Positions 1 to 8,147 are shown, counted from the first letter of the stretch. The stretch is 41,558 bases of DNA from Roseibium aggregatum (GCF_014692675.1 NZ_JABFCZ010000035.1:1-41558); one strand, 5' to 3'. A program made the numbers and translations. Notes: a model not told the origin generated them from the sequence alone.

Positions 1-63
1 AACCGCTTCAAGAACATGGAAACTTCTATCATCAGTCATAGGCGCAGACATAGAAACTGACAC
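1..63 (-). CDS. N-terminus of an unknown protein, cut by window edge
   Basis: A reading frame runs off the left edge of the window on the minus strand. It begins at GTG 63-61 (or ATG 51-49 in the same frame) and is open for 21 codons to base 1. A good ribosome binding site (GGAGG, complement of 72-76) lies 8 bases before the GTG, which is the main reason to believe it. The visible peptide is VSVSMSAPMTDDRSFHVLEA and shows no recognisable domain. Function cannot be named from this. It would be the most downstream gene of a minus-strand series with the two unknown genes at 663-2204, although 600 bases separate them. Confidence 0.4.
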   Translation of the reverse strand, partial: MSVSMSAPMTDDRSFHVLEAV

Positions 64-662
64 CGTAAGCTCCTCCGCTCCTTCAGTGTCACAACCTCTC
101 GCCCATAACCTCATGCCGCGCTAGATGGGGTCGGCTTCGCGCTTACCGTGAAACTGATCGTCTGTTACTCCTTTTCCGGATGATAGTCAGATCCCGGGAG
201 GAGCGACCGGTCCGGAGCCGAAGGCGACGGCCGGAGCGATCTCCCTGGTGTCTCTGTTTCATCACATCAAGCACCATTGGAGATGCCGGATGTGATTGAC
301 AGAAATCGCTCTTGTCTTCTTTCTTTCTTCCGGAACGATGTTTGATATCCCGGAGAGCTGAGGACCGTCGCGAAGCGACGGCCGCAGGCTCTCGGCGTGC
401 CAAAGGCACGCCCCCTTGATAATCGTTATGATGTCTATGTCTTATTAGTGTCTAATGGCTTTCGCTTAGTCGAGAAACCGCGGAAATCTGCGCTGGCTAG
501 CCATTTCAACTGTGTTCTCTACCATGTTCCGACCGTGTCCGGCGCTATGTTTCAACTGTGGACGCTTAACTTGTCCGGTCCAGGCTTCAAGCGACCGGAT
601 TACGCTCGCTGCCATATGCTTCCGGCGCCAACGAAGTTTTTCGACTGTGGCTTTCACTGTGG
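64..662. other. Non-coding stretch with strong hairpins
   Basis: No convincing gene is seen in these 600 bases. Two perfect hairpins stand side by side: CCGTCGC/GCGACGG with a GAA loop at 365-381 and GGCGTGCC/GGCACGCC with an AAA loop at 394-412. Neither is followed by a clear T-run. The 11-mer TTTCAACTGTG occurs twice near 505-560. An open frame of 63 codons on the minus strand (466-657) starts just after the stop of the next gene, but it is Arg-rich, has no close ribosome binding site, and I do not call it. Confidence 0.5.
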
Positions 663-1556
663 TTAGCGAGGAGCTCCGAGATACTTGCAGGCCTGATTGT
701 AGTCTCGCTTCAACGAGTCGTTGCGTGGCAACTCCTGATGACCGAAGAGCAAAGACGAGGCTACCTTGAGCAATGGCCCGGATATTTTGGCGTTCAGGGC
801 TATCAGAACCTTGCCTGCAGCATAGCGGTCAGCCCAGGCTGCATGGTTTGCGTTGTTGCTTGTCTTCGATGAGTTGAGCTGCGTGACAGTTCCCGGAATA
901 CCCTTGGTGATGCGTTCGAAGACCTTCTTGTCATTATCCGTCCGAAGCATCTGCGCTCCAAAGCGGCAGAAGCCTGGGCCCGCGTGTTCAAGGAGCCCCA
1001 GGGCATCAAGCTTGTCCTCCCTCGAACCACCGTATCGGGAGAATCTGAAGGCAGCATTGAAGTCGAAGCTTGTTCCAGCGAGTGCGTTCCAACCATCTTC
1101 GTGACTGCATGTGCGGTGACCACAGCACCAGAAGAAATGCAGATCGATTAACTGACGATCATTGAGAAAGTCAGATACCAGGCCGCTTATCTCGTTCCCG
1201 CGCGGAACGGTTGGCTGTGGGCGTAACATTGGCGCGACTGCGCCGATTTCGCCGGCAGCGTATTTCTCGTTCAGAAGGACATTGAGGGCGAGATGACGCC
1301 TGCGGAGTCCGTCCGAATATGTGGCTCCCAATCCCTTGTTTTTGTTCAGCTCGTCCTTGATGAAATCCAGGGCTTCCAGCAGCCGGGCGATTGAGCGTTT
1401 GCGTAGTTTGCCGAGCGCGCTTTCATTCCAGGCGTGCTCAAAATCAGGCTGCTGGATGTTTTCCTGATGCTCGATTTCGGGGGGTGTCATTTCCGGCTCT
1501 TCAAGCACTGCGTTTCGGTCCTCCGTCGCCTTCGTGTGTTTTCCTGGAGAGGGCAC
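663..1556 (-). CDS. Hypothetical protein (297 aa)
   Basis: I do not recognise this protein. It is soluble: no signal peptide and no membrane segments. The first 40 residues are polar and probably disordered. A helical, charged part follows (about residues 45-100), then a Cys/His cluster in the middle, WCCGHRTCSHEDGW, that could bind a metal. The end is basic. The start used is GTG 1556; ATG 1490 would remove the first 22 residues and also has a weak purine stretch before it, so the start is open. An operator-like palindrome at 1644-1655, about 90 bases upstream, is shared with the next gene upstream (1653-2204), which suggests joint regulation. It lies in the accessory region left of the CRISPR locus. 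Confidence 0.6.
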   Translation of the reverse strand: MPSPGKHTKATEDRNAVLEEPEMTPPEIEHQENIQQPDFEHAWNESALGKLRKRSIARLLEALDFIKDELNKNKGLGATYSDGLRRRHLALNVLLNEKYAAGEIGAVAPMLRPQPTVPRGNEISGLVSDFLNDRQLIDLHFFWCCGHRTCSHEDGWNALAGTSFDFNAAFRFSRYGGSREDKLDALGLLEHAGPGFCRFGAQMLRTDNDKKVFERITKGIPGTVTQLNSSKTSNNANHAAWADRYAAGKVLIALNAKISGPLLKVASSLLFGHQELPRNDSLKRDYNQACKYLGAPR

Positions 1557-1643
1557 TGGGAAGCCATCTCACCGAGTTCATGCTGTGGTTATAGCGGCCG
1601 AGGCAGCGGCCTTACCGACTTTTTTCAGAAAAATTCGGCGCGG

Positions 1644-1655
1644 TAGAGCATTCTA
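1644..1655. promoter_or_regulatory. Operator-like motif TAGA-N4-TCTA, copy 1
   Basis: TAGAGCATTCTA. This copy overlaps the stop codon of the gene at 1653-2204 and lies upstream of the gene at 663-1556. Its 12 bases are identical to the core of the copy at 2212-2229. The position in front of a gene and the dyad symmetry suggest a repressor site. Confidence 0.45.
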
Positions 1656-2204
1656 TGAAAATACGTGGCCTTGAGCTTTGAGCCATTCTTCAAGTTCTCT
1701 GATGAGATCGTCGTTCCGGATAGCGGTATCCCGGTAGATCGCGTAGGCAATTGACTGGTCGTAAGGGCTGAAACCCATTTCTTTCATCATGACGCCAGCC
1801 TTGATCTTGCGACTTGCCAGGACGGTTTCAATCGCCGTTTTCACATCTGCCAGCAGACGTCCATCGGGGTGGACAATGGAACCGGTCGCGCCCTTCGAAG
1901 CGGTCGTGACAGTGGACGGTCTGGCAGGAACCAAGGCCGGACTGGAGCCTGGCGCCGTCGTGCTAGCCACGCAGGTGACGGAATATTCCGAAGCTAGCCA
2001 TTTGAGGAATTCGTCTCGCTCGGCCGCGGTCGCTTTCTTCCAATGCTGCTTCAGCCCGTTGATCGCTTTCGGCCGTGGCTTGAGGCCGGTTTGGTGTGCC
2101 GCTTCCCAGAGTGTCAACTTGCCGGCTGCCACATCCCTTGCGAGTGCCGGATGTTCTGCCTCCAGCCGTCGCTCATAGTAGGTCTTATTGCGCTTGATGC
2201 TCAT
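1653..2204 (-). CDS. Hypothetical protein, possible DNA-binding (183 aa)
   Basis: Start chosen at ATG 2204 (MSIKRNKTYYERRL): an AAGG ribosome binding site lies 6 bases upstream. A longer frame from 2240 would run through the palindrome at 2212-2229. Residues about 20-65 are helical and contain a helix-turn-helix-like stretch around LTLWEAAHQTGLKPRP, followed by a basic helix. A Thr/Ser/Pro-rich linker (about 78-105) joins a second helical domain at the C-terminus. The family is not known to me. The two palindromes in front of it and the one behind it would fit an autoregulating DNA-binding protein that also controls the next gene, but this is inference from position only. Confidence 0.6.
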   Translation of the reverse strand: MSIKRNKTYYERRLEAEHPALARDVAAGKLTLWEAAHQTGLKPRPKAINGLKQHWKKATAAERDEFLKWLASEYSVTCVASTTAPGSSPALVPARPSTVTTASKGATGSIVHPDGRLLADVKTAIETVLASRKIKAGVMMKEMGFSPYDQSIAYAIYRDTAIRNDDLIRELEEWLKAQGHVFS

Positions 2205-2211
2205 GGCTGCC

Positions 2212-2229
2212 TTGTAGAGCATTCTACAA
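2212..2229. promoter_or_regulatory. Operator-like palindrome, copy 2
   Basis: TTGTAGAGCATTCTACAA is a perfect 7-bp inverted repeat around GCAT. It ends only 8 bases before the start codon at 2204, so it covers the leader just upstream of the ribosome binding site. This is where a repressor would block transcription or where an RNA hairpin would hinder translation. Confidence 0.5.
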
Positions 2230-2247
2230 ATTGCGTCCATCGAAAAA

Positions 2248-2259
2248 TAGAAGATTCTA
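2248..2259. promoter_or_regulatory. Operator-like motif TAGA-N4-TCTA, copy 3
   Basis: TAGAAGATTCTA has the same TAGA/TCTA arms as the other two copies with a different centre (AGAT). It lies 33 bases from copy 2, centre to centre, about three helical turns, so two bound dimers could sit on the same face of the DNA. Confidence 0.4.
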
Positions 2260-2615
2260 CGCGCTGGCTTCTATCATTAAAGAAGCCGACCAATCATCAA
2301 TTGCGTTGTGGCCAGGCACGATTGAGATCTTCCGGCATGAACAAAGGGGGCTTACCGGCGAATGGAAGCTGAATCGACAAGAAGCCCACCCAGGGCGCTG
2401 GATGGGCTTCTCACTGCCAGCCTGGCTGGTCATAGGCAAGCAGTTAGGCGCAGCATTCTCAAATTAGGAGTGTGATGCTGATCTGGTGAATATTACATGT
2501 GAGAATGAAGTCTTCAAGATTATTTTTGAGTCATAGATAAGTAAATATTGACTTATTACATGAAAATATTAGACTCAGAGAATAAAATCGCATCAATTAA
2601 ATTTTCATTATTGCG
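2260..2615. other. Intergenic region with hairpin, AT-rich part
   Basis: No gene is seen. A 30-base imperfect hairpin at 2381-2410 has arms GAAGCCCA-CCAG and CTGG-TGGGCTTC. It lacks a following T-run on either strand, so it is a poor intrinsic terminator. From about 2460 to 2610 the DNA is markedly AT-rich compared with the flanks. This probably holds the promoter of the small gene at 2616, though I could not define boxes with confidence. Confidence 0.4.
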
Positions 2616-2957
2616 ATGAAGGAGGTGATGGAATGGGTTGATTTGAGCTTCAAAGTAGAGCGTGAATATAGGAAAGAAATTCGTCAATTGGCGGCAAGCC
2701 TTGATGTTACGCAGGTTGACGTAATAAAAGAAGCCATTGGCCTGTTAGCGAATGCCAATGTGCCGATGAAGATGTATCCGAACCTGAACCAGGAGGCTAT
2801 GGAGAGCGCCGAGAAGCGCCGCAAAGCTGATGATCGAGGCCTATGCGCATCCGAGCTCAAGGTCGAAAGCCTGCCGCGAGATGATGATCCCGATCCGATG
2901 GAGCGCGAGCCCGGAAAACGGGGAAAGAAGAAGCGCAACCGGAAGAAAAAGAGCTAA
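2616..2957 (+). CDS. Small ribbon-helix-helix-like protein (113 aa)
   Basis: Residues about 8-45 (starting VDLSFKVEREYRKEIRQLAA) have the length and pattern of a ribbon-helix-helix DNA-binding fold: a short beta strand, a charged helix, a turn (LDVTQVD) and a second helix. Such folds occur in plasmid copy control proteins and antitoxins. The tail is very basic and Lys-rich (KRGKKKRNRKKKS). A strong ribosome-binding-like AAGGAGGTG (2619-2627) lies inside the first codons of the ATG 2616 frame, and the next in-frame ATG (2628) follows it directly, too close for normal use; the true start is therefore unclear. No toxin partner is seen beside it. Function unknown; the DNA-binding idea is inference from fold pattern. 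Confidence 0.55.
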   Translation: MKEVMEWVDLSFKVEREYRKEIRQLAASLDVTQVDVIKEAIGLLANANVPMKMYPNLNQEAMESAEKRRKADDRGLCASELKVESLPRDDDPDPMEREPGKRGKKKRNRKKKS

Positions 2958-2994
2958 CCTCCCTCCGGAAGACATAATCGGCTAGGTTGCCAGA

Positions 2995-3117
2995 CATGGA
3001 GACTTGATCTAGTCTCTATCGCGGAGTGGCCGGCCAGGGTTGCAGCCCTGACTGATCGTTTTGTTACGTGATGACGAAGACCCGGAGAGTGATTGACCAG
3101 CTGCTCCGGGTCTTTTC
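2995..3117 (+). ncRNA. Candidate small RNA or structured 3' UTR
   Basis: Three stem-loops follow one another on the plus strand: GAGACT/AGTCTC (2999-3016), CAGGG/CCCTG (3035-3050) and the terminator at 3078-3113. The stretch has no open frame. It could be the structured 3' end of the message from the gene at 2616 or an independent small RNA. No promoter was identified with confidence. Confidence 0.3.
3078..3117 (+). terminator. Rho-independent terminator
   Basis: A 10-bp perfect stem, AGACCCGGAG (3078-3087) with CTCCGGGTCT (3104-3113), is followed by TTTCGCTTT. It would end transcripts coming from the gene at 2616, 120 bases upstream, or from the candidate small RNA. Confidence 0.75.
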
Positions 3118-3326
3118 GCTTTCAAGTCCGTGGTTTTTACGGTTTGCAGCATAGTCGGATCAGGTAATCTCTCTTCAATTCAGTGTTGCTATATGCTTCC
3201 TGAACGCGACATTCATATTATGAAAAGCAAGTGATCTTTGCATTTCGTTGTTGATGCCATCGACTGAAGGAGCAGAAAAACCTCATAAATCCGGCAGCCC
3301 CTCGATTTATTTCTTTGTCGTAGCAA

Positions 3327-3447
3327 TAAAAAGCAAACGGCGGGCCGCAGCCCGCCGCGCTTCTCAATGAAGAGAATTTTGTGCACTCTAAGGTGCTTGT
3401 TAACGGGCGGCCCACGATCTCCAAGCGGCTAAGCTTTTGGCTGCCCA
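3327..3447 (-). ncRNA. tracrRNA of the type II-C CRISPR system
   Basis: Bases 3409-3435 match 27 consecutive bases of the CRISPR repeat. Read on the minus strand this is an anti-repeat that pairs perfectly with the inner part of the repeat (as GGCCCACGATCTCC... in the crRNA). The lower stem pairs after a short bulge (GTTAAC at 3399-3404 against the GTTGCGG end of the repeat). Downstream follow the hairpins usual for such RNAs: GCAC/GTGC (around 3381-3394), TTCTC/GAGAA (around 3361-3376) and a GC-rich terminator at 3339-3356. A -35/-10 pair sits at 3481-3454. The RNA would be about 120 nt. It pairs with pre-crRNA for processing (commonly by RNase III) and guides Cas9. Ends are estimates. Confidence 0.88.
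3328..3356 (-). terminator. tracrRNA terminator
   Basis: On the minus strand a 7-bp GC stem, GGCGGGC/GCCCGCC with a TGCG loop (3356-3339), is followed by GTTTGC and a run of five T (3332-3328). It sets the 3' end of the tracrRNA and fixes its strand. Confidence 0.8.
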
Positions 3448-3453
3448 ATTACG

Positions 3454-3481
3454 ATCTTACACATTCAATTTGGCATGGCAA
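3454..3481 (-). promoter_or_regulatory. tracrRNA promoter
   Basis: On the minus strand TTGCCA (3481-3476) and TAAGAT (3459-3454) are separated by 16 bases and lie just upstream of the anti-repeat. They match the sigma-70 consensus at 5 of 6 and 4 of 6 positions. Transcription would begin near 3446-3449. The cas9 leader runs the other way from the same 160-base interval. Confidence 0.55.
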
Positions 3482-3598
3482 GTTGAAGCTGTTTCTTGTC
3501 CGTTTAAAGGTTAGGCGCCTTTCGTCAACTTGCGGAGGAATATTTTTATCTCGACAACTGAGTTTTGGGAATTGCAGACTACCCAATGGGAGGTAGTC

Positions 3599-6500
3599 AT
3601 GAACGCGCAAGATCATTCAGCACCTTACACATTAGGCCTCGATCTCGGTACGAATTCCATCGGCTGGTGCGCAGTCAGATTGGATTCAACGGGCCGGCCC
3701 AGCGGAGTTCTGGATTCCGGCGTACGCATCCTGACACCGAATGATGAGGCCGGGCGCGATCCGCAATCAAAGAACTCGCTTGCCGCCAACCGTCGCGCCG
3801 CACGATCCATGCGCCGACGTCGCGACCGCTTCCAGCGCCGCCAGAAGACGCTGATGAAGGCCCTTGTGGCGGCCGGGCTGATGCCCGGAGATGAAGCCGC
3901 GCGCAAGGACCTGGAAAGGCTCGACCCTTACTGGCTTCGTGCCAGGGCATTGGAGAACCCTCTGGGACTGCATGAGATCGGCCGGGCGATCTTTCACCTC
4001 AACCAGCGCCGGGGCTTTTCTTCCAACCGGATTACCGATGCGGAAGATGCGGAAGGAAGTGCCATGAAACAAGGCATGGCCAATCTCCGCCAGGCGCTGC
4101 AGGTGGCCGATGCCCGGACATTGGGCGAATTCCTGGCTCGCCGTCATGCACGCGATAAACACGGCAACCGCGTCGACGGCATGGGGCGGAGGATTGGCAA
4201 AACCAATGCCAACAGCGGGGCAAAGCCGAATGCGGATGGTGTGCGCTTCCGGCCGACCGCGGACGGGGCCAAGGTGCTTTATGATCTCTATCCGACGCGT
4301 GATATGGTCGAGCATGAGCTTGAGGAAATCTGGAAGGCGCAAAGCCGACATCATTCGGAATTGACGGATGGGCTGCTCGGGAAACTCAAGCGGATCGTCA
4401 TCGCCCAGAGACCCTTGAAAAAACCCCTGGTCGGTCGCTGCACATTCCGGCCCGAGGAAGAGCGTGCTCCGCGTGCATTGCCGCTGTTTCAGCGCTTCCG
4501 CATTCTCTCGGAAACATCCGCGCTGGAAGTGGAGCGGCCCGGGCGTCCGGCCCGCAAGTTGTCGATGCAGGAACGCGACAGTCTTGCCAGCCTGTTGATG
4601 ACGCAGGCCTCCACGGTGAAATTCGACAAGATGCACCGGGCGTTGAAACTGCCGGACGATGCCACCTTCAACCTGGAGCGTGGCGGGCGCAAAGGTCTCG
4701 ATCCGGACAAGACTTCGGCCGTTCTGGCGAAAGGTTCCATCTTCGGCAAGTCCTGGCGCGGCCTCTCCCGTGTGCGTCAAACGGAGATCGTCGAGAAGCT
4801 GCTGACTGAGGCAGACGAGGATAAGCTTGTCGAATGGCTGGAGGGAGATTGCGGACTGGAGGAAGGTGCCGCAGCAGCCGCGAGCAAGGCGCGCCTGCCT
4901 CAGGGGCATGGCCATATCGGCCGGTCCATGCTGTCCGATCTGATCGATGTCATGGAGACCGAGAGCGAGGAGGCGACCGATCCGGAAACGGGCGAGATCT
5001 ATCCGAGGCCGCTTACCTATGACGAGGCGGTCGGGCGTTTGGGGTTGCATCATTCGAGTTTTGAGTCCAACCGGCATGCGCGTCTGCCCTATTACGGTTC
5101 GGCGATGGCCCGTCATGTCATTTCCAATCCCGCTGCGCCCGAAGGCAGCCAGGAGCGTATCGGCCGGGTGCCGAACCCAACCGTTCATATCGCGCTCAAC
5201 CAGATGCGTGCGGTCGTCAATGCGCTGATCGATGCCTACGGCATGCCCGCCGAAATCCACATCGAACTGGCGCGCGAGTTGAAGCAGAACCGCAAGCAGA
5301 AGGACGACGCAACGCGCCGGAATCGGGAAAATGAATCGGCGAACGAGCGGCGGCGGGACGAACTCGCCAAACTCAATCTCGCCGACACCCATGGCAATCG
5401 CCTGCTTCTGCGCCTTTACGAGGAATTGCCGGCGGACGAGCGTGTATGCGTCTATTCGGGCACGCCGATTTCCCGGGAAATGCTGTTTTCAGGAGCTGTC
5501 GACATCGACCATATCCTTCCGCGCTCGAAGACTCTGGACGACGGCTTCGCCAACAAGGTGCTGTGCACGCGCGACATGAACCGGTTTAAGGGCAACCGCC
5601 CGCCCGCGGAGGTCTGGTCTGGGGAAGAACTGCAGGAGATCGCCGAGCGCGCTCGGCGGCTTTTCCGGAACAAGGCCTGGCGGTTTGCGCCGGATGCGAT
5701 GGAGAAATTCGCCCTCGGCAACGACTTTATCGCGCGCCATCTGACCGACAGCCAGCACATGGCCCGGCTCGCCAAGGACTACCTCGGCCATTTGTATGGC
5801 GACGACCGCAATCGCCGTGTCTTCGCCACTCCTGGCCGGCTGACCGCCATGCTGCGCGGCATGTGGGGGCTGAACGGGCTGATGAGCGATCACAATCGGG
5901 CGGAGGAGGGCGAGCCGGTCAAGAGCCGCGATGACCACCGACATCATGCCATCGATGCCTTCGTCATTGCCTGCACCGACCGCGGTTTGCTGCAAAGGGT
6001 GGCCACTGCTGCAGGGCGCGCCGAGACCCGGGAACTCGACCGCTGGTCGGTAAAGGGAGAGTTTCCGGAGCCATTCGACGGATATCGTGACGCCCTGCGT
6101 GCTCGGCTGGAGACCCTGGTTATCTCCCATAAGCCCGATCATGGACTATCCTCCGGTGCAAAGGGTAGTGCGCATGTCACGTCGGGCCAGTTGCATGAAG
6201 AAACCGCATACGGTGCGGTAAACGAGACAATCGGCGGCAAGGCTTTCAATCTGGTGACCCGAAAGCCGATTGCCGCTCTCAGCGAAAAGGAAATCGGTCA
6301 GGTGCGCGATGCGCGGTTGCGCGAAGCCCTGGAGGAAGTCGCCTATGAGGCGAAACGAGGTGAGGTGAAGCTGGCGGACGCGCTGGAAACATATGGCAAG
6401 GCGAATGGCATCGGTCGTGTACGTATCCTCAAGACCGAAAAATATACGACCACGGTTCGACACGGCAACGGCCGTTATAACAAGACTTACGTGCCTGGCT

Positions 6501-6874
6501 CCAATCATCGTATCGAAATCTACGCGACGCCGGATGGCAGGTGGCATGGCGAAGGCGTCTCGGTATTCGACGCCAACCAGCAGGATCACACCCCCGCCTG
6601 GCGCAAGGAGACGCCCGATGCGCGCCTGGTGATGCGATTGCACAAGGGCGATATGTTTGAAGCTGATCTCGGCGATGGACCTCAGTATTACGTGGTGCGT
6701 AAGCTGTCGCCGGCGAACAGTCGCATTGAATTCGTGCCGCACCGCTATGCCGGCAAGGCGGAGGTAAGTGCCTATATCCGTGCCGCCTATTCGAAACTGC
6801 AGAAGGCCGGCGCCCGCCCTGTTCGTGTTGATCCGATCGGGCGTGTCACACCTGTTGGAGGACCGGTTTCATGA
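3599..6874 (+). CDS. cas9: CRISPR-associated endonuclease Cas9, type II-C
   Basis: RNA-guided DNA nuclease of 1091 residues, the size of compact type II-C enzymes. In order: RuvC-I at LGLDLGTNSIGW with catalytic D15; the Arg-rich bridge helix (about 55-92); the recognition lobe; RuvC-II at HIELARE with E556; the HNH nuclease at VDIDHILPRS with catalytic H638; RuvC-III at HHAIDAF with H783 and D786; then the wedge and PAM-interacting C-terminal part. All nuclease residues are present, so it should be active. Start chosen at ATG 3599 because GGGAGG lies 5 bases upstream; a TTG at 3530 in the same frame is not needed. Its stop overlaps the cas1 start (ATGA), so the two are translationally coupled. 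No csn2 or cas4 is present, which defines subtype II-C. PAM cannot be read from the sequence. Confidence 0.97.
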   Translation: MNAQDHSAPYTLGLDLGTNSIGWCAVRLDSTGRPSGVLDSGVRILTPNDEAGRDPQSKNSLAANRRAARSMRRRRDRFQRRQKTLMKALVAAGLMPGDEAARKDLERLDPYWLRARALENPLGLHEIGRAIFHLNQRRGFSSNRITDAEDAEGSAMKQGMANLRQALQVADARTLGEFLARRHARDKHGNRVDGMGRRIGKTNANSGAKPNADGVRFRPTADGAKVLYDLYPTRDMVEHELEEIWKAQSRHHSELTDGLLGKLKRIVIAQRPLKKPLVGRCTFRPEEERAPRALPLFQRFRILSETSALEVERPGRPARKLSMQERDSLASLLMTQASTVKFDKMHRALKLPDDATFNLERGGRKGLDPDKTSAVLAKGSIFGKSWRGLSRVRQTEIVEKLLTEADEDKLVEWLEGDCGLEEGAAAAASKARLPQGHGHIGRSMLSDLIDVMETESEEATDPETGEIYPRPLTYDEAVGRLGLHHSSFESNRHARLPYYGSAMARHVISNPAAPEGSQERIGRVPNPTVHIALNQMRAVVNALIDAYGMPAEIHIELARELKQNRKQKDDATRRNRENESANERRRDELAKLNLADTHGNRLLLRLYEELPADERVCVYSGTPISREMLFSGAVDIDHILPRSKTLDDGFANKVLCTRDMNRFKGNRPPAEVWSGEELQEIAERARRLFRNKAWRFAPDAMEKFALGNDFIARHLTDSQHMARLAKDYLGHLYGDDRNRRVFATPGRLTAMLRGMWGLNGLMSDHNRAEEGEPVKSRDDHRHHAIDAFVIACTDRGLLQRVATAAGRAETRELDRWSVKGEFPEPFDGYRDALRARLETLVISHKPDHGLSSGAKGSAHVTSGQLHEETAYGAVNETIGGKAFNLVTRKPIAALSEKEIGQVRDARLREALEEVAYEAKRGEVKLADALETYGKANGIGRVRILKTEKYTTTVRHGNGRYNKTYVPGSNHRIEIYATPDGRWHGEGVSVFDANQQDHTPAWRKETPDARLVMRLHKGDMFEADLGDGPQYYVVRKLSPANSRIEFVPHRYAGKAEVSAYIRAAYSKLQKAGARPVRVDPIGRVTPVGGPVS

Positions 6875-7770
6875 TCGGGCGTGTGGTCGAGATCGCCGAG
6901 GATGGGCGTCATCTCGCCCGCCTCCGCGGTTTTCTGACCGTTAACGCCGGTGGAACGGAAATCGGACGAATTCCGCTCGACGATATCGCCGCCGTCATCG
7001 CCTCCGCGCACGGCATCACCTATTCCAACAATCTGCTGGTGGCGCTTGCCGAGCGCGGTACGCCACTGGTCGTCTGCGGTTCCAACCACCGGCCCGCTGC
7101 ATTTTTGTGGGCGGCGGACAGTCATCACGAACAATCCGGGCGGATGGCCGACCAGGCGGCGGCGTCCCTGCCGTTGAAAAAACGGCTGTGGGCGCAGCTG
7201 GTGGTTGCCAAGATCGAAGGCCAGAAGGCGACACTCGAAGCCGTTGGCGCGGTCCACGAAGGATTTGCGTTGTTGGCGCGTAAAGTCAGATCGGGAGACC
7301 CCGACAATGTGGAGGCGCAGGCGGCGCGCCGCTATTGGCCGCTTCTGTTCGGCAAGGATTTCAGGCGGGACCGGGCTGCCGGCGAAACGAATGCCATGCT
7401 CAACTATTGTTACACTGTGCTGCGGGCCGGTACAGCCCGGGCAATCATGGCCGCCGGCTTGCATCCCAGCCTGGGTCTTGCGCACCGCCAGCGCGGCAAT
7501 GCATTCGCCCTGGCGGACGATTTCATGGAGCCTTTCCGTCCGATCGCCGATCTTTTGGTCCATGAACTGGTTGGGGACGGTGAAAGCGAACTGAACGGCG
7601 ATACCAAGTCCCGGCTTGCGCGTATTCTCATCACCGACATGAGTACGGCGGAAGGAACCAGTCCGGTCGGCCTCTGCCTGGAGCGTTTAGCACTGTCGGC
7701 GGCGCGTTGTTTTGCCGGGGAGGCGCAAAAGCTGGACCTGCCGCGACGGACACTGCCTCTGGAGGCGTGA
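6871..7770 (+). CDS. cas1: CRISPR integrase Cas1
   Basis: Metal-dependent integrase that, in complex with Cas2, inserts new spacers into the array. It has 299 residues, standard for type II Cas1. The N-terminal beta domain (about 1-85) is followed by the helical catalytic domain. The metal ligands expected for this family are seen: E148 (NVEAQAARRYW), H205 (LGLAHRQRGN) and E220 (LADDFMEPFRP). The start overlaps the cas9 stop by four bases. Cas2 follows after one base, so cas9-cas1-cas2 is one operon. The protein looks intact, so the locus should be able to acquire spacers. Confidence 0.97.
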   Translation: MIGRVVEIAEDGRHLARLRGFLTVNAGGTEIGRIPLDDIAAVIASAHGITYSNNLLVALAERGTPLVVCGSNHRPAAFLWAADSHHEQSGRMADQAAASLPLKKRLWAQLVVAKIEGQKATLEAVGAVHEGFALLARKVRSGDPDNVEAQAARRYWPLLFGKDFRRDRAAGETNAMLNYCYTVLRAGTARAIMAAGLHPSLGLAHRQRGNAFALADDFMEPFRPIADLLVHELVGDGESELNGDTKSRLARILITDMSTAEGTSPVGLCLERLALSAARCFAGEAQKLDLPRRTLPLEA

Positions 7771-7771
7771 C

Positions 7772-8116
7772 ATGGGCACGCAGCTCCCGGCACTCAGCGG
7801 ATATCGGATGATGTGGCTTTACGTGATGTTCGATCTTCCAGTGGTGACAAAGGCCGAACGCAAGTCCGCCTCGAAATTCCGTTTGTTCCTGCTTGATGAA
7901 GGTTTTGAGATGGCTCAGTTTTCGGTCTATCTTCGCTTTGCGGAAAGCAAGGAAGCCGCCGAGGTTTATATCGGCAAGGTGCGGGCCGCGTTACCGGGCA
8001 AGGGCAAAGTGCACATCGTCACAATCACCGACCGGCAATACGGAAATGCACAAATCTTCACGGGACGAAAACATGAACACAAGCCGAAAAATCCGGACCA
8101 ACTTGTTCTTTTCTAA
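7772..8116 (+). CDS. cas2: CRISPR adaptation protein Cas2
   Basis: Small ferredoxin-like protein (114 residues) that bridges two Cas1 dimers during spacer insertion. The first beta strand LYVMFDLPV carries the conserved Asp (D21), and a typical ending, ITDRQYGNAQIFTG, is present near the C-terminus. Start chosen at ATG 7772: GGAGG (7761-7765) lies seven bases upstream and the gene begins one base after the cas1 stop. A longer frame from 7712 would overlap cas1. It is the last gene of the operon; the array begins 72 bases further on and is read in the opposite direction. Confidence 0.95.
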   Translation: MGTQLPALSGYRMMWLYVMFDLPVVTKAERKSASKFRLFLLDEGFEMAQFSVYLRFAESKEAAEVYIGKVRAALPGKGKVHIVTITDRQYGNAQIFTGRKHEHKPKNPDQLVLF

Positions 8117-8147
8117 TTCTGCGACGGCTGTTTTCACTGAGTTCCAG

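Noticed and set aside
466..657. 63-codon minus-strand frame after the 297-residue gene
   Set aside because: Arg-rich, no close ribosome binding site, no recognised motif; too weak to call.
3409..3530. tracrRNA on the plus strand
   Set aside because: The anti-repeat could be read on either strand, but on the plus strand no hairpins or terminator follow it, while the minus strand has all of them.
3767..5392. Long antisense frame (541 codons) opposite cas9
   Set aside because: It is a shadow of cas9: no ribosome binding site, no domain, and cas9 on the other strand has all its motifs.
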